Of a DNA stretch of 64,000 nt, positions 28,716 to 37,666 are shown one piece after another. The DNA is from Pseudomonas sp. R5-89-07 (lineage in GTDB: Bacteria; Pseudomonadota; Gammaproteobacteria; Pseudomonadales; Pseudomonadaceae). The translations under genes and the position numbers were made by a program. Numbering within the stretch: position 1 is the first letter of the stretch; every line of letters begins with the position of its first letter. The DNA is taken from positions 4,216,001-4,280,000 of the forward strand of contig NZ_CP027727.1 in assembly GCF_003851685.1 (NCBI RefSeq), in the 5' to 3' direction. Under the pieces are notes generated by a model. That model was not told the origin of the DNA, made no database searches, and saw only the letters and a program-made list of their open reading frames with translations.

Positions 28716-28789
28716 CAAGCGGCATGATCCGCTTGCGACGGGCCTGAGATCCGATTCACCGCTGCCAAGCCCCCCTTCTCAGGCCCGTC
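28716..28789 (+). promoter_or_regulatory. two tandem hairpins in the leader of the phage-like gene
   Basis: The first hairpin is caagcgg / ccgcttg (7 bp, 6-nt loop, 28716-28735). The second has 13-bp perfect arms, gacgggcctgaga at 28737-28749 and tctcaggcccgtc at 28777-28789, around a 27-nt loop. No T-run follows, so it is not a standard terminator. It ends 25 bp before the ATG of the next gene and could sequester or present the ribosome site. Role unknown. Confidence 0.6.
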
Positions 28790-28814
28790 AATCATTCCAT
28801 TGACTGAGGCTTGT

Positions 28815-29297
28815 ATGGGTATTGCCGCCAGTGAATTGTGTCGTTATGTGATCAGGCCGACCTTGATGTACCTCGGCTGCCATAACCCGACCGCCGAAGC
28901 CTTGTTGCTGGGTATTGCCGCCAGCCAGTCGGAACTGGGCTCAGCCCTGCATGATCGACGCGGTCACGGCCTCTACAGCATCACCGAACCGCGTCACCGC
29001 GCGCTTTGGGACACCTACCTGGCGCTCGACCCTGAACGTGCGAGCCTGGTGCGAGGATTAGCCAGCCAACATGCATTCCTCAGTGCGCCCCAGCTGGAGT
29101 TGACGGTGAACCTGCGTTACGCCACAGCGATTGCCTGGTTGCTGGTGGAACAACACCGTCCCGCCCTGCCCGCCCCCGGCGATGTACTGGCCATGGCGCG
29201 TATCTGGAAAGAAATATTTCACCCTCAGGGCCGACTGCGAGATTTCTCCCAGGCCTGGCAAACCTGTGTATCTCCAATGAAACAGGTGGCCTGCTGA
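28815..29297 (+). CDS. phage-derived lysozyme-like orphan protein
   Basis: A 160-residue protein. Its core (NPTAEALLLGIAASQSELGS, then GHGLYSITEPRHRALWDTYL, then LRYATAIAWLL and WKEIFHPQGRLRDF) follows the pattern I know from a family of tailed-phage proteins of unknown, possibly muralytic function. There, LLLGTAAQESGLG..., GLYQMEPATHDDIWDNYL and AAYWKRYYNT occupy the same places. The conserved Glu after QS is kept (SQSELG). No other phage gene is nearby, so it is a remnant or a domesticated gene. A TTG 15 bases upstream is an alternative start. Confidence 0.6.
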   Translation: MGIAASELCRYVIRPTLMYLGCHNPTAEALLLGIAASQSELGSALHDRRGHGLYSITEPRHRALWDTYLALDPERASLVRGLASQHAFLSAPQLELTVNLRYATAIAWLLVEQHRPALPAPGDVLAMARIWKEIFHPQGRLRDFSQAWQTCVSPMKQVAC

Positions 29298-29442
29298 CCG
29301 GGCAAATTGCAAGATTCGCCAAAAACCACGGAATTTGGTCGGATTGTCCTACAAAACCGCTCTATCTCCTGCATTACAGCCTATAGCGCGATGTTAAATT
29401 TATTGATACTTTCCGCAGCGGTGATCACACGGAGTTCTAATA

Positions 29443-30720
29443 ATGAAAAAAGTAATGCTCAAGACCACACTTAGCCTCGCCGTTGCCATGGCCTCCTCCC
29501 AACTGTTCGCCAGCGGCTTCGCCCTGAACGAACAGAGCGTCAGCGGAATGGGTACCGGTTTCGCAGGTCGTTCTTCTTCTGCCGATGATGCAAGCACTGT
29601 CTATGGCAACCCTGCCGGTATGGCTCGCCTGAACGGCCAGCAAATCACCGGCGGTGTCGCAGCCATCGATGCTTCCACCGATATCAGCGACACCAGCGGT
29701 CGCTCCCGCGGCAGCAACAAAGGCGACATGGTGCCTTTCACCGCTGTGCCGTTCGGTTTCTACACCAATAAACTCAACGACCAGTGGGCGGTCGGCTTCG
29801 GCGTCTATGCACCGTTCGGCCTGATCACTGACTACGAAAGCGGCTTCCAGGGCCGTGGCTTCGGCAGCAAGAGCGAAGTCAAAGTCATGACCTTCCAGCC
29901 GACGGTCAGCTACGCGTTCAACGACCGCGTTTCCGTTGGTTTCGGTCCGACCATCAACCGCATTTCCGGTACGCTGGAATCGGACATCACGCTCAACCCT
30001 GCCGCGCCAGATACCAATATCAAGATCAAGGGTGATGACACCGCGCTGGGCTTCAACATCGGCGTGCTGGTACAAGCCACCGATACCACCCGCGTCGGCC
30101 TGACCTATCACTCCAAGGTCAGCTACAAGCTGGACGGCCACACCGAAGTGACCGCGCCCACCGCGACCTCGCCGTTCCTGCGCAGCAACCGCTACGACGC
30201 TTCGCTGAAGATCGATACGCCTGAGTCCTACGACCTGTCGGTGACCCAGGACCTGACCGACGCCTGGAAGCTCTATGCCGGTGCCACCTGGACCCGCTGG
30301 AGCCGCCTCAAAGACATCACCGTCAACAACGACGGCGTCAGCGGCGCAACCGGTGGCGCACTGGCCCCTGCGCTGGTAAGCACCATCAAGGAAGACCAGA
30401 ACTGGCACGACACCTGGGCGTACGCCGTGGGTACTTCGTACCAGTTGACCAAGCAAGTGGTGCTGCGTACCGGCTTGACCTTCGACCAGTCGCCAACCAA
30501 CAACACGGATCGCTCGCCGCGCATTCCGACCGGCGACCGCACCATCTTCAGTCTGGGCCTGGGCTACGAGGTCATGCCGAACATGACCATCGACCTGGCC
30601 TATTCCTACCTGAAGGAAGAGGACGTCAAGGTGGCACGCTCCAACCAATTGGCCAGCTACAACGCCAAGTATGAAAACAGTGCCAACGGTTTCGGCCTGG
30701 GCATGACCTACCGCTTCTGA
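29443..30720 (+). CDS. OmpP1/FadL/TodX-family outer membrane transporter
   Basis: A Sec signal peptide (about 1-24, ending LFASG) leads into the family's N-terminal hatch segment GFALNEQSVSGMGTGFAGRS and the highly conserved NPAGMARL. A 14-strand barrel with C-terminal Phe follows. The length (425) fits FadL. These channels take up long-chain fatty acids or aromatic hydrocarbons; the substrate here is unknown. It is monocistronic with its own terminator. Confidence 0.92.
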   Translation: MKKVMLKTTLSLAVAMASSQLFASGFALNEQSVSGMGTGFAGRSSSADDASTVYGNPAGMARLNGQQITGGVAAIDASTDISDTSGRSRGSNKGDMVPFTAVPFGFYTNKLNDQWAVGFGVYAPFGLITDYESGFQGRGFGSKSEVKVMTFQPTVSYAFNDRVSVGFGPTINRISGTLESDITLNPAAPDTNIKIKGDDTALGFNIGVLVQATDTTRVGLTYHSKVSYKLDGHTEVTAPTATSPFLRSNRYDASLKIDTPESYDLSVTQDLTDAWKLYAGATWTRWSRLKDITVNNDGVSGATGGALAPALVSTIKEDQNWHDTWAYAVGTSYQLTKQVVLRTGLTFDQSPTNNTDRSPRIPTGDRTIFSLGLGYEVMPNMTIDLAYSYLKEEDVKVARSNQLASYNAKYENSANGFGLGMTYRF

Positions 30721-30732
30721 TTCGCAGCGGTA

Positions 30733-30773
30733 TGAAAAAGCCCCGCTCTCCTGCAAGGGAGGCGGGGCTTTTC
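30733..30773. terminator. bidirectional terminator between fadL-type gene and gpx-type gene
   Basis: The stem gccccgc(t)ctcc / ggaggcggggc has one bulged T, with A-tract upstream and T-tract downstream. It serves the convergent genes on both sides. Confidence 0.85.
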
Positions 30774-30785
30774 AATGGCTGGCGA

Positions 30786-31337
30786 TCAAGGTTTGGACGC
30801 CAGCGCCTTTTCCACGGCCTCGATCAATTCCGGACTGTCGGGCTTGGTCAGGCTGGAAAAATTGGCGATGACCTTGCCCTGGCGATCCACCACGTACTTG
30901 TAGAAGTTCCACTTGGGCGGCGCGTCGGTCTGCTGCGCCAGAACCTTGAACAAATTGACCGCATCCGGCCCCCTCACCTTCTGCGGCTCGGTCATGGTGA
31001 AGGTCACGCCGTAGTTCACGTAGCAGACCTTGGCGGTTTCCTCGCCGGTCTTGGCCTCCTGCTTGAAGTCATCGGAAGGCACGCCGATCACCTCCAGACC
31101 GTCGCCCTTGTAGCGCTGGTACAAGGCCTCGAGGCCTTTGAATTGCGGGGCGAAGCCACAGAAGCTCGCGGTGTTGACGATGACCAGCGGTTTGCCTGCG
31201 AAACGCTGGCACAGGTCAATGGATTCCTTGGCCCGCAGCTTGGGCAATTGGCCTTCCAGCAACGGCGGGCAACTGGCCGCCAGGGCCACGCTGCCAATAG
31301 CCATGAGGACGGGTACAGCGAGCCAGCGCTTGCGCAT
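30786..31337 (-). CDS. periplasmic glutathione-peroxidase-family protein
   Basis: A 183-residue thioredoxin-fold peroxidase with a cleavable signal peptide ([20 protein letters not shown]). The peroxidatic Cys60 lies in NTASFCGF, and WNFYKY (Trp143, Asn144) is conserved. The usual FPCNQF segment is VPSDDF, so the catalytic-tetrad Gln is replaced. A periplasmic lipid- or organic-peroxide reductase is likely by family, but the altered tetrad makes activity less certain. It lies 34 bp downstream of the 39-residue peptide gene on the same strand. Confidence 0.87.
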   Translation of the reverse strand: MRKRWLAVPVLMAIGSVALAASCPPLLEGQLPKLRAKESIDLCQRFAGKPLVIVNTASFCGFAPQFKGLEALYQRYKGDGLEVIGVPSDDFKQEAKTGEETAKVCYVNYGVTFTMTEPQKVRGPDAVNLFKVLAQQTDAPPKWNFYKYVVDRQGKVIANFSSLTKPDSPELIEAVEKALASKP

Positions 31338-31371
31338 ATCGAAAGTCCTTGAGTCGGTTCAGGCCAACAAC

Positions 31372-31491
31372 TTAACAGATCGCCATGCCCAACTGCATCA
31401 GCGCCAGGCCCCCTTGCTGCCAGCCCCACCAGGCCAGCAGCAACAGTATCAGCCCTGCCGCCAGGGCCATGCACCGCAGTGCTGCACTCAT
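31372..31491 (-). CDS. 39-residue membrane micropeptide
   Basis: The frame reads MSAALRCMALAAGLILLLLA, then WWGWQQGG and a short tail ending MAIC: one strong transmembrane helix (about 8-24) with a Trp-rich interface. Its ATG overlaps the TGA of the MFS gene as ATGA, the classic sign of translational coupling. It might be a small partner of the transporter, or a short coupling peptide. It is too small for similarity-based assignment here. Confidence 0.6.
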   Translation of the reverse strand: MSAALRCMALAAGLILLLLAWWGWQQGGLALMQLGMAIC

Positions 31492-32696
31492 GCCGCCTCC
31501 ATTTGCGCCTGCATCCGCGCCACCGGCCGCTCGCGCACCGGCCAGTTCAGGGCCGCAGCGAGCAGGCTGAGCAGAATCGCCACTTGCCAGATCAAGTCGT
31601 AGTTACCGGTTCGATCATAGACCACCCCGCCCAACCAGCCCCCCAGAAACGAGCCGAGTTGATGAAACAGGAACACAATCCCACCCAGCATCGAGAGGTT
31701 GCGCACCCCGAACAAAGTCGCAACCGTGCCGTTGGTCAGCGGTACGGTGGACAACCACAAAAAACCCATCGCCATGCCAAACAGGTAGGCCGTGACTTCG
31801 GTGACCGGCGCCCACAGGAACAACACGATCACCACCGCACGCAACAGGTACAAGCCGGTGAGCAAGCGCGGCTTGGACATGCGCCCGCCCAGCCAACCGG
31901 CCGTGTAGGTCCCGAACACATTGAACAGGCCGATCAGGGCCAGCACGGTGGTCCCCACCGTGGCCGGCAAATGCTGGTCCACCAGGTACGCTGGCAGATG
32001 CACACCGATAAACACCACCTGGAAACCGCAGACAAAAAAGCCGAAGGCCAGCAGCCAGAAGCCGGAATGGGAGCACGCCTCCTTCAACGCTTCGCCCAGG
32101 GTTTGCTGGCCGACCGTCACCGGCAGTGGGCGATCCTTGAGCATCGCCACCAGCGGCAGGATCAGCGCCACCATCAAGCCCAATGCCAGCAGCGCCGCGG
32201 ACCAGCCCAGCCAGCCAATCAAGCCCAAGGTGCCGGGCACCATGGCGAACTGGCCAAAGGAGCCGGCGGCGCTGGCGATGCCCATGGCCATGCTGCGTTT
32301 TTCCGGCGGTACGGCGCGGCCGACCACGCCAAGGATCACCGAAAACGAGGTACCGGACAGGCCGATGCCGATCAGCAACCCTGCGCTCAATGACAATGAC
32401 CACGCCGAGTCCGACATACCCATCAACACCAGGCCCACGGCGTACAGCACGCCGCCGACGAACACCGCCTTGGTCGCGCCGAAACGGTCGGCCAGGGCCC
32501 CGGTGAACGGCTGCGCCAGGCCCCAGATCAGGTTCTGCAAGGCAATGGCAAAGGCGAACGTCTCACGCCCCCAGCCAAATTCGCTGCTCATCGGCGCCAG
32601 GAACAGGCCAAAGCCGTGCCGCACGCCCAGGGACAATGCCAGGATCAGCGCACTTCCCAACAGAACCCAACCACTGGTGCGCCATATTGAGGGCAT
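31488..32696 (-). CDS. MFS transporter
   Basis: A 402-residue permease with 12 predicted helices. The MFS motif-A loop appears as GALADRFGATKAVFVGG. It resembles the monocarboxylate/OFA-like and CynX-type group rather than classical multidrug pumps; the substrate is unknown. It lies downstream of the MarR gene, with a perfect GGGTATATACCC palindrome before its start, and overlaps the micropeptide gene by 4 bp. Confidence 0.88.
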   Translation of the reverse strand: MPSIWRTSGWVLLGSALILALSLGVRHGFGLFLAPMSSEFGWGRETFAFAIALQNLIWGLAQPFTGALADRFGATKAVFVGGVLYAVGLVLMGMSDSAWSLSLSAGLLIGIGLSGTSFSVILGVVGRAVPPEKRSMAMGIASAAGSFGQFAMVPGTLGLIGWLGWSAALLALGLMVALILPLVAMLKDRPLPVTVGQQTLGEALKEACSHSGFWLLAFGFFVCGFQVVFIGVHLPAYLVDQHLPATVGTTVLALIGLFNVFGTYTAGWLGGRMSKPRLLTGLYLLRAVVIVLFLWAPVTEVTAYLFGMAMGFLWLSTVPLTNGTVATLFGVRNLSMLGGIVFLFHQLGSFLGGWLGGVVYDRTGNYDLIWQVAILLSLLAAALNWPVRERPVARMQAQMEAA

Positions 32697-32712
32697 TTCT
32701 TATTCTCCGCTC

Positions 32713-32728
32713 GCGGGTATATACCCGC
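32713..32728. promoter_or_regulatory. palindromic operator candidate upstream of the MFS gene
   Basis: gcgggtatatacccgc is a perfect 16-bp palindrome 16 bp before the MFS start. A closely related sequence (gtgtatatacccg) occurs just before the neighbouring MarR gene, as expected for a regulator that controls itself and the transporter. Confidence 0.6.
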
Positions 32729-32750
32729 TTATAGTCGAAAAAACCGCCGT

Positions 32751-33155
32751 TCAGGCGAGTTCATCCAGCAAGGCCAACAAGGTTTCGCGCTTTTCGGCGC
32801 CAAGCTTATCAATCAGTTTCTGTTGCGCCGCTTCCCATGCCGGCAATGCGGCAGCCAAGCGCTGTTCACCTGCGTTGGTCAAGACCACCAGGCGGTTGCG
32901 CAGGTCATCACCTTCGACCAACTGCACCAGGCCTTCACCCTCCAGTACGCGCAGGTTGCGCCCCAGGGTGCTGCGGTCCAGGCCCATGGCCTCCGCCAGG
33001 CTGGAAATGCTCGGCTGATCCAGACGCTGCAAGTTGCACAGCAAAGAATACTGCGCAACGTTGATCCCGAAGCCGTCGAGGGCGCCGTCGTAATGCCTGC
33101 TGACGCCACGGGCGGCACGTCGCAGGTTGGTGCATAAACATTGGGAGGCAAGCAT
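32751..33155 (-). CDS. MarR-family transcriptional regulator
   Basis: A 134-residue winged-helix regulator with recognition region ISSLAEAMGLDRSTLGRNLR and wing VEGDDLRNRLVVLT. Cys6 and Cys8 near the N-terminus (CLCTNLRR) sit roughly where OhrR-type redox sensors have their reactive Cys, so thiol sensing is possible but unproven. It is followed by MFS, micropeptide and peroxidase genes on the same strand. Likely a local repressor acting at the paired TATATA palindromes. Confidence 0.88.
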   Translation of the reverse strand: MLASQCLCTNLRRAARGVSRHYDGALDGFGINVAQYSLLCNLQRLDQPSISSLAEAMGLDRSTLGRNLRVLEGEGLVQLVEGDDLRNRLVVLTNAGEQRLAAALPAWEAAQQKLIDKLGAEKRETLLALLDELA

Positions 33156-33160
33156 AGAGC

Positions 33161-33173
33161 GTGTATATACCCG
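33161..33173. promoter_or_regulatory. second TATATA operator-like site, upstream of the MarR gene
   Basis: gtgtatatacccg, 5 bp before the MarR start, shares the core GTATATACCC with the perfect palindrome before the MFS gene. One side deviates (gtg for ggg). Confidence 0.5.
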
Positions 33174-33197
33174 GAGTTAAGGAAATGCAAGAAAGTG

Positions 33198-33932
33198 TTA
33201 CAGCGCCAGCCCAATCAATACAGCTGTTTCGAGCAGTTCCAGCAGGGCACCGGCGGTATCGCCAGTGGTGCCACCGAGGCGGTTGACCATTAACTGGCGC
33301 AACCCGATAAAACACACGGCAGCGAGCAGTACCGCTAGGCCACCGCTGAAGCCTGCGATGAGGATGCAGGCCAGCCCACTGAGAATCAGCACCTGCTGAC
33401 CGACGATCCTGGGTAAATGATCCGACAGCGCCTGACCCAACCCACCCGCACGCACATAGCGCGTGGTGAGAAACAGCGCCAGCATCGAAGCCCGGCCGAT
33501 CAACGGCGCGAGAATCAGCGCAGCGCCGTTGTGTTGCTCGATCAGGGCCACCAGCGCGGTGAACTTGAGCAGCAACACCAGGCCCAGGGTGACCACGGCG
33601 ATGGGCCCGCTACGGGGGTCTTTCATGATGGTGAGGGTGCGTTCGCGGTCGCCAAAGCCACCCAGCCAGGCGTCGGCGCTGTCTGCCAGGCCGTCCAGGT
33701 GCAGGCCACCGCTGAGCAGCACCCAGGCGCTCAATAGCAGCGCGGCATGCAGCAACAGTGGGGTGCCGGTTAGCAGGCTGCTCAGGCCCCACAGGAGCAG
33801 GCCAAACAGCAAGCCCACCACCGGGTAAAACAACAACGAACGCCCTAGTTCCTGCGGCTGCGGCATGCCAGGCAGGCGAATCGGCAGGCTGCTTAGGAAC
33901 TGCAGGGCGATCCAGAATGGCAGCATGTTCAA
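33198..33932 (-). CDS. cobS: adenosylcobinamide-GDP ribazoletransferase CobS
   Basis: Joins adenosylcobinamide-GDP and alpha-ribazole (phosphate) to give adenosylcobalamin (phosphate) at the inner membrane. The CobS hallmark LHLDGLADSADAWLGG and the following DRERTLTIMKDPRSGPIAV are present, with several hydrophobic helices. At 244 residues it is normal. It is the last gene of the operon and overlaps cobC by 4 bp. Confidence 0.95.
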   Translation of the reverse strand: MNMLPFWIALQFLSSLPIRLPGMPQPQELGRSLLFYPVVGLLFGLLLWGLSSLLTGTPLLLHAALLLSAWVLLSGGLHLDGLADSADAWLGGFGDRERTLTIMKDPRSGPIAVVTLGLVLLLKFTALVALIEQHNGAALILAPLIGRASMLALFLTTRYVRAGGLGQALSDHLPRIVGQQVLILSGLACILIAGFSGGLAVLLAAVCFIGLRQLMVNRLGGTTGDTAGALLELLETAVLIGLAL

Positions 33933-34504
33933 GCCCCTTCCTTCAAGTTGCCATCACCCGCCACCTGCAGGCTGAACAGCCCACCGTGGCCGACTTCGAC
34001 ATTCAGCAAGTGTTCTCGGGGCAAACCCCGCGCGCGCGCCAACAACAGCCGCATCACGCCACCGTGGCTGATCAGCAACACGCGCTCACCGGCATAGGCC
34101 TGCTGCAGGCGTGCGACAGCGCCGAGCACCCGTTCGGAAAATGCGCTCACCGGCTCACCTTCGGGCGGCGTAAAACCGTAGGGGTCGGCCCAGAACAAGC
34201 CCAGGGCCTCGGCGTCGGTTTCCATCAGCGCCGCCGCACTCTGCCCTTCCCAGGCGCCGAAGTGCAGCTCTTGCAGGTCTTTTTCCAGGCTGACGGGAAG
34301 GTTGAGGCGCTCGCCCAATTCCTGGGCAAAGCGCGCACAGCGTTGCAATGGTGAACTGATCAGCCGGTCCCACGGCCCCTGCTCCAGTACCGCGGCGCGC
34401 ATCTGCTCCCAGCCCCTGGCCGTCAACGCATCGTCCAGGCTGCCGCGCAGCCCGCCGCCCAGTTCGGTTTCACCGTGGCGCAGCAGGTCCAGGTGCAAGG
34501 TCAT
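33929..34504 (-). CDS. cobC: alpha-ribazole-5'-phosphate phosphatase CobC
   Basis: A 191-residue histidine-phosphatase-superfamily enzyme that removes the phosphate from alpha-ribazole-P or cobalamin-P. The catalytic motif is RHGE (9-12) and the second active-site His is in LLISHGG. The start at 34504 overlaps the cobT stop by 4 bp; the frame is open far upstream antisense to other frames, but no sensible start exists there. Confidence 0.92.
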   Translation of the reverse strand: MTLHLDLLRHGETELGGGLRGSLDDALTARGWEQMRAAVLEQGPWDRLISSPLQRCARFAQELGERLNLPVSLEKDLQELHFGAWEGQSAAALMETDAEALGLFWADPYGFTPPEGEPVSAFSERVLGAVARLQQAYAGERVLLISHGGVMRLLLARARGLPREHLLNVEVGHGGLFSLQVAGDGNLKEGA

Positions 34505-35556
34505 GCGGGGCGATCCGCCACGGCGGCTTCGGCGAACGTCGCCATCTGCCCGTGCAACGCGCAGGCCAGGCGCAACAACGGCACCGCCAACGCCGCGCCG
34601 CTGCCTTCGCCCAGGCGCAGGCCCAGGTCCAGCAGCGGCTGTGCATCGAGACTGTGCAGCACGTGACGATGGCCTGGCTCGGCGCCCCGGTGGCCGAACA
34701 CCAGCCAGTCGCGACATGCCGGGTTCAAGCGCGTGGCAACCAGCGCGGCGACGCTACAGATAAACCCGTCCACCAGCACCACGATGCCTTCCTGGGCGCA
34801 GGCCAGGTAGGCACCGACCAATGCGGCAATTTCAAAGCCACCCAGGTTGAACAGCGTCTGCAACGCGTCGCCGCGCTGCGCCGCGTGCAAGGCCAGGGCG
34901 CGCTCGATGACCGCTACCTTGTGACTGACGCCCTGGGCATTCAACCCCGTGCCGGGGCCGGTCATCTCACTCACCGGGCAATCGAGCAGCGCACACGCCA
35001 GCGCACTGGCGGCGGTGGTGTTGCCGATGCCCATCTCACCACCGATAAACAGCTGGGCGCCGCCTTGCAGAGCGCGACGTGCGCTGTCTCGTCCGGCCTG
35101 CAGGGCCTGGCGACCCTGGGCCTGGGTCATCGCCGGGCCTTCGACAAAGTTGGCGGTGCCCGCGCCGAGATTCAGATGGCGTACGCCGGGCAGGTCCAGG
35201 GAGGGCGTCACCGTGCCCAGGTCGACCACTTCCAACTGCGCGTCCAGTTGCCGGGCCAATACGCTGATGGCCGCACCGCCGCTGACAAAGTTGTGCAGCA
35301 TCTGCCCGGTCACGGCCTGGGGAAACGCCGACACGCCTTCGGCGACCACACCATGGTCGCCGGCAAAAATCGCGATCCACAGCTGCTCCATCGACGGCTT
35401 GACCTGTCCCTGTAAACCGGCCAGTTGCACCGCCAGCGCTTCCAGCTGGCCGAGCGAACCGGCCGGCTTGGTCAACTGCTGCTGACGTGCCAGCGCCTGC
35501 TCTTGCGCAGCGGCGTCAATAGCCTTGCAGGGGTTGAGCCACCAGGAATCCGTCAT
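34501..35556 (-). CDS. cobT: nicotinate-nucleotide-dimethylbenzimidazole phosphoribosyltransferase CobT
   Basis: Activates the lower ligand dimethylbenzimidazole as alpha-ribazole phosphate. Family motifs [10 protein letters not shown] near the N-terminus, [30 protein letters not shown] and the C-terminal [10 protein letters not shown], with the probable catalytic Glu, are present. At 351 residues it matches the family. The start overlaps cobU by 4 bp. The substrate could be made by bluB in the same operon. Confidence 0.95.
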   Translation of the reverse strand: MTDSWWLNPCKAIDAAAQEQALARQQQLTKPAGSLGQLEALAVQLAGLQGQVKPSMEQLWIAIFAGDHGVVAEGVSAFPQAVTGQMLHNFVSGGAAISVLARQLDAQLEVVDLGTVTPSLDLPGVRHLNLGAGTANFVEGPAMTQAQGRQALQAGRDSARRALQGGAQLFIGGEMGIGNTTAASALACALLDCPVSEMTGPGTGLNAQGVSHKVAVIERALALHAAQRGDALQTLFNLGGFEIAALVGAYLACAQEGIVVLVDGFICSVAALVATRLNPACRDWLVFGHRGAEPGHRHVLHSLDAQPLLDLGLRLGEGSGAALAVPLLRLACALHGQMATFAEAAVADRPA

Positions 35557-36074
35557 AACGCAGTACCTTTCAAAGTCAGGGGCAGGCCGGCGACCGTCAG
35601 CACCACACGCTGACACCGCTCGGCCAAGGCTTGATGCAGCCAACCGGCTTCATCCACATAACGGCGAGTCAATTCGCCCAGCGGCACGACACCGAGTCCG
35701 GTCTCGTTGCTGACAAAAATGATCTGCCCCGGCAATGCCGCCAGGGTTTCCAGCAATTGTTCGCGCTCGAAGGCAAGACGCTCGGGGTCTTCCAGCATCA
35801 GCAGGTTGGTCAGCCACAGGGTCAGGCAGTCCACCAGCAGGCAACGCTCGGCGGCGGCGTTTTCGCGCAACACCCGCGCCAGCTCGATGGGCTCTTCGAT
35901 CAGGCCCCAGTGCTCGGGACGACGCTCTCGGTGCAGGGCAACGCGCTGGTTCATCTCACCGTCCAGCGGCTGGCTGGTGGCGATATACATCACCGGCAGC
36001 CCGCTGTTGCCGGCGAGTTTTTCAGCGAGGCGACTTTTGCCCGAACGAGCGCCGCCAAGAATCAATTGATGCAT
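35553..36074 (-). CDS. cobU: adenosylcobinamide kinase/guanylyltransferase CobU (CobP)
   Basis: A bifunctional enzyme that phosphorylates adenosylcobinamide and then adds GMP. P-loop GGARSGKS at 7-14; the guanylylated His is probably residue 48 in ALHRERRP. At 173 residues it is normal. A 140-bp gap holding a decayed REP doublet separates it from cobQ upstream, the only real break in the operon. Confidence 0.95.
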   Translation of the reverse strand: MHQLILGGARSGKSRLAEKLAGNSGLPVMYIATSQPLDGEMNQRVALHRERRPEHWGLIEEPIELARVLRENAAAERCLLVDCLTLWLTNLLMLEDPERLAFEREQLLETLAALPGQIIFVSNETGLGVVPLGELTRRYVDEAGWLHQALAERCQRVVLTVAGLPLTLKGTAL

Positions 36075-36122
36075 GAGCCACTACCTTTTTCATTCAGCCG
36101 AAAGCGTGCGCCTGGGACCGTC

Positions 36123-36200
36123 CATTGTGGGAGGGGCTTCAGACATTGATGCATCGGCTGATACGCCGTCATCGGGGGCAATCCCCCTCCCACATTTGTA
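36123..36200. repeat. decayed REP doublet between cobQ and cobU
   Basis: The right arm is nearly intact (atcgggggcaatccccctcc). The left arm keeps only gtgggaggggctt. It is the only long gap inside the cob operon and may affect the downstream half of the transcript. Confidence 0.8.
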
Positions 36201-36214
36201 TCGTTTACAGGCCG

Positions 36215-37666
36215 TCAGATCCCGCACAAACGACGCAACAAGTCCGTGTCCAGATGGTTTTCCACCAGGTCCGCCAGGCGCTCGATATCGCGCTCACGCA
36301 GGGCGTGATAATCGACCTCCTGCACATCCTGCAAACCCGCCCAGCGCAGCAAGGCACTGCACGCTGCCGGTGTTTCGAACAGCCCGTGCAGGTAGGTGCC
36401 CAGGATCTGCCCGTCGGCACTCTGCGCCCCATCACTGCGCCCATCATCGAGCAGCACGGCAGCCTTCGACAGCGCTTGGCCGGTTGTCACCCCCGCATGA
36501 ATCTCATACCCGCTGACCTCGGCATCCTCCAGCAACAAGCGCCCGCGCACATTACGCAACTGCTTCTCTTGCTCGAGCGTCGTACTGAATGCCAGCAACC
36601 CCAAGCCGTCGCTGGAGCCGACAGGTCCTTCCAGCCCGAGCGGGTCATGCACCTGCTCACCGAGCATCTGCAAGCCGCCACAAATTCCCAACACTTTGCC
36701 GCCATAGCGCAAATGCCGCGCCACGGCGCTATCCCAGCCATTGGCGCGCAGGTAGGACAGATCACTGCGCACGCTTTTCGAGCCCGGCAGGATGATCAGG
36801 TCGGCGGCAGGAATCGGCTGACCCGGCCCGACGAACTGCAGATCCACCTGCGGGTGCAGGCGCAGCGGGTCGAAATCCGTGTGATTGCTGATGCGCGGCA
36901 GCACCGGCACCACCACCTTGAGCACCTGGGCGGCCTTGTCGATCTGACGCTGGTCGATGCCGTCTTCGGCCTCCAGGTGCAGGTCCATCACATAGGGCAA
37001 TACGCCCACCACCGGCTTGCCGGTGCGCGCTTGCAACCAGTCCAGCCCCGGTTGCAGCAGCGCAATATCGCCGCGAAAACGGTTGATGATAAAACCCTGC
37101 ACCCGCGCCTGTTCGCTGGGGGACAACAATTCCAGCGTGCCCACCAGATGGGCGAACACCCCGCCGCGATTGATATCGGCGATCAACAGCACCGGGCAGT
37201 CCACCGCTTCGGCAAAACCCATATTGGCGATGTCGTTGGCGCGCAGGTTGATTTCGGCCGGCGAGCCCGCGCCTTCGACCATGACCACTCCATAGGCCTG
37301 GCTCAAACGCGTATGGGAAGCCAGCACCGCCTGCATGGCGATGGCTTTGTAATCGTGATAGGCGACCGCGTTCATGCTGGTCACGGCGCGGCCATGGATG
37401 ATCACCTGAGAGCCGGTGTCACTGTTGGGCTTGAGCAACACCGGATTCATGTCGGTGTGCGGCGCCAGGTTGGCGGCCTGTGCCTGCACCGCCTGGGCCC
37501 GGCCGATCTCGCCGCCTTCGGCGGTGACCGCGCTGTTGAGCGCCATGTTCTGCGGCTTGAACGGCGCCACCGCGACGCCCTGGCGCACCAGCCAGCGACA
37601 CAGCGCGGTTACCAGCGTGCTTTTGCCGGCGTCGGAGGTGGTGCCCTGCACCATCAGCGTACTCAT
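36215..37666 (-). CDS. cobQ: adenosylcobyric acid synthase CobQ
   Basis: Amidates four side chains of adenosylcobyrinic acid a,c-diamide using glutamine and ATP. The N-terminal P-loop-like [15 protein letters not shown] is followed by the class I glutamine amidotransferase domain with the nucleophile Cys in [12 protein letters not shown] and the downstream His in GTYLHGLFE. Length 483. It overlaps the decarboxylase gene by 4 bp. Confidence 0.95.
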   Translation of the reverse strand: MSTLMVQGTTSDAGKSTLVTALCRWLVRQGVAVAPFKPQNMALNSAVTAEGGEIGRAQAVQAQAANLAPHTDMNPVLLKPNSDTGSQVIIHGRAVTSMNAVAYHDYKAIAMQAVLASHTRLSQAYGVVMVEGAGSPAEINLRANDIANMGFAEAVDCPVLLIADINRGGVFAHLVGTLELLSPSEQARVQGFIINRFRGDIALLQPGLDWLQARTGKPVVGVLPYVMDLHLEAEDGIDQRQIDKAAQVLKVVVPVLPRISNHTDFDPLRLHPQVDLQFVGPGQPIPAADLIILPGSKSVRSDLSYLRANGWDSAVARHLRYGGKVLGICGGLQMLGEQVHDPLGLEGPVGSSDGLGLLAFSTTLEQEKQLRNVRGRLLLEDAEVSGYEIHAGVTTGQALSKAAVLLDDGRSDGAQSADGQILGTYLHGLFETPAACSALLRWAGLQDVQEVDYHALRERDIERLADLVENHLDTDLLRRLCGI

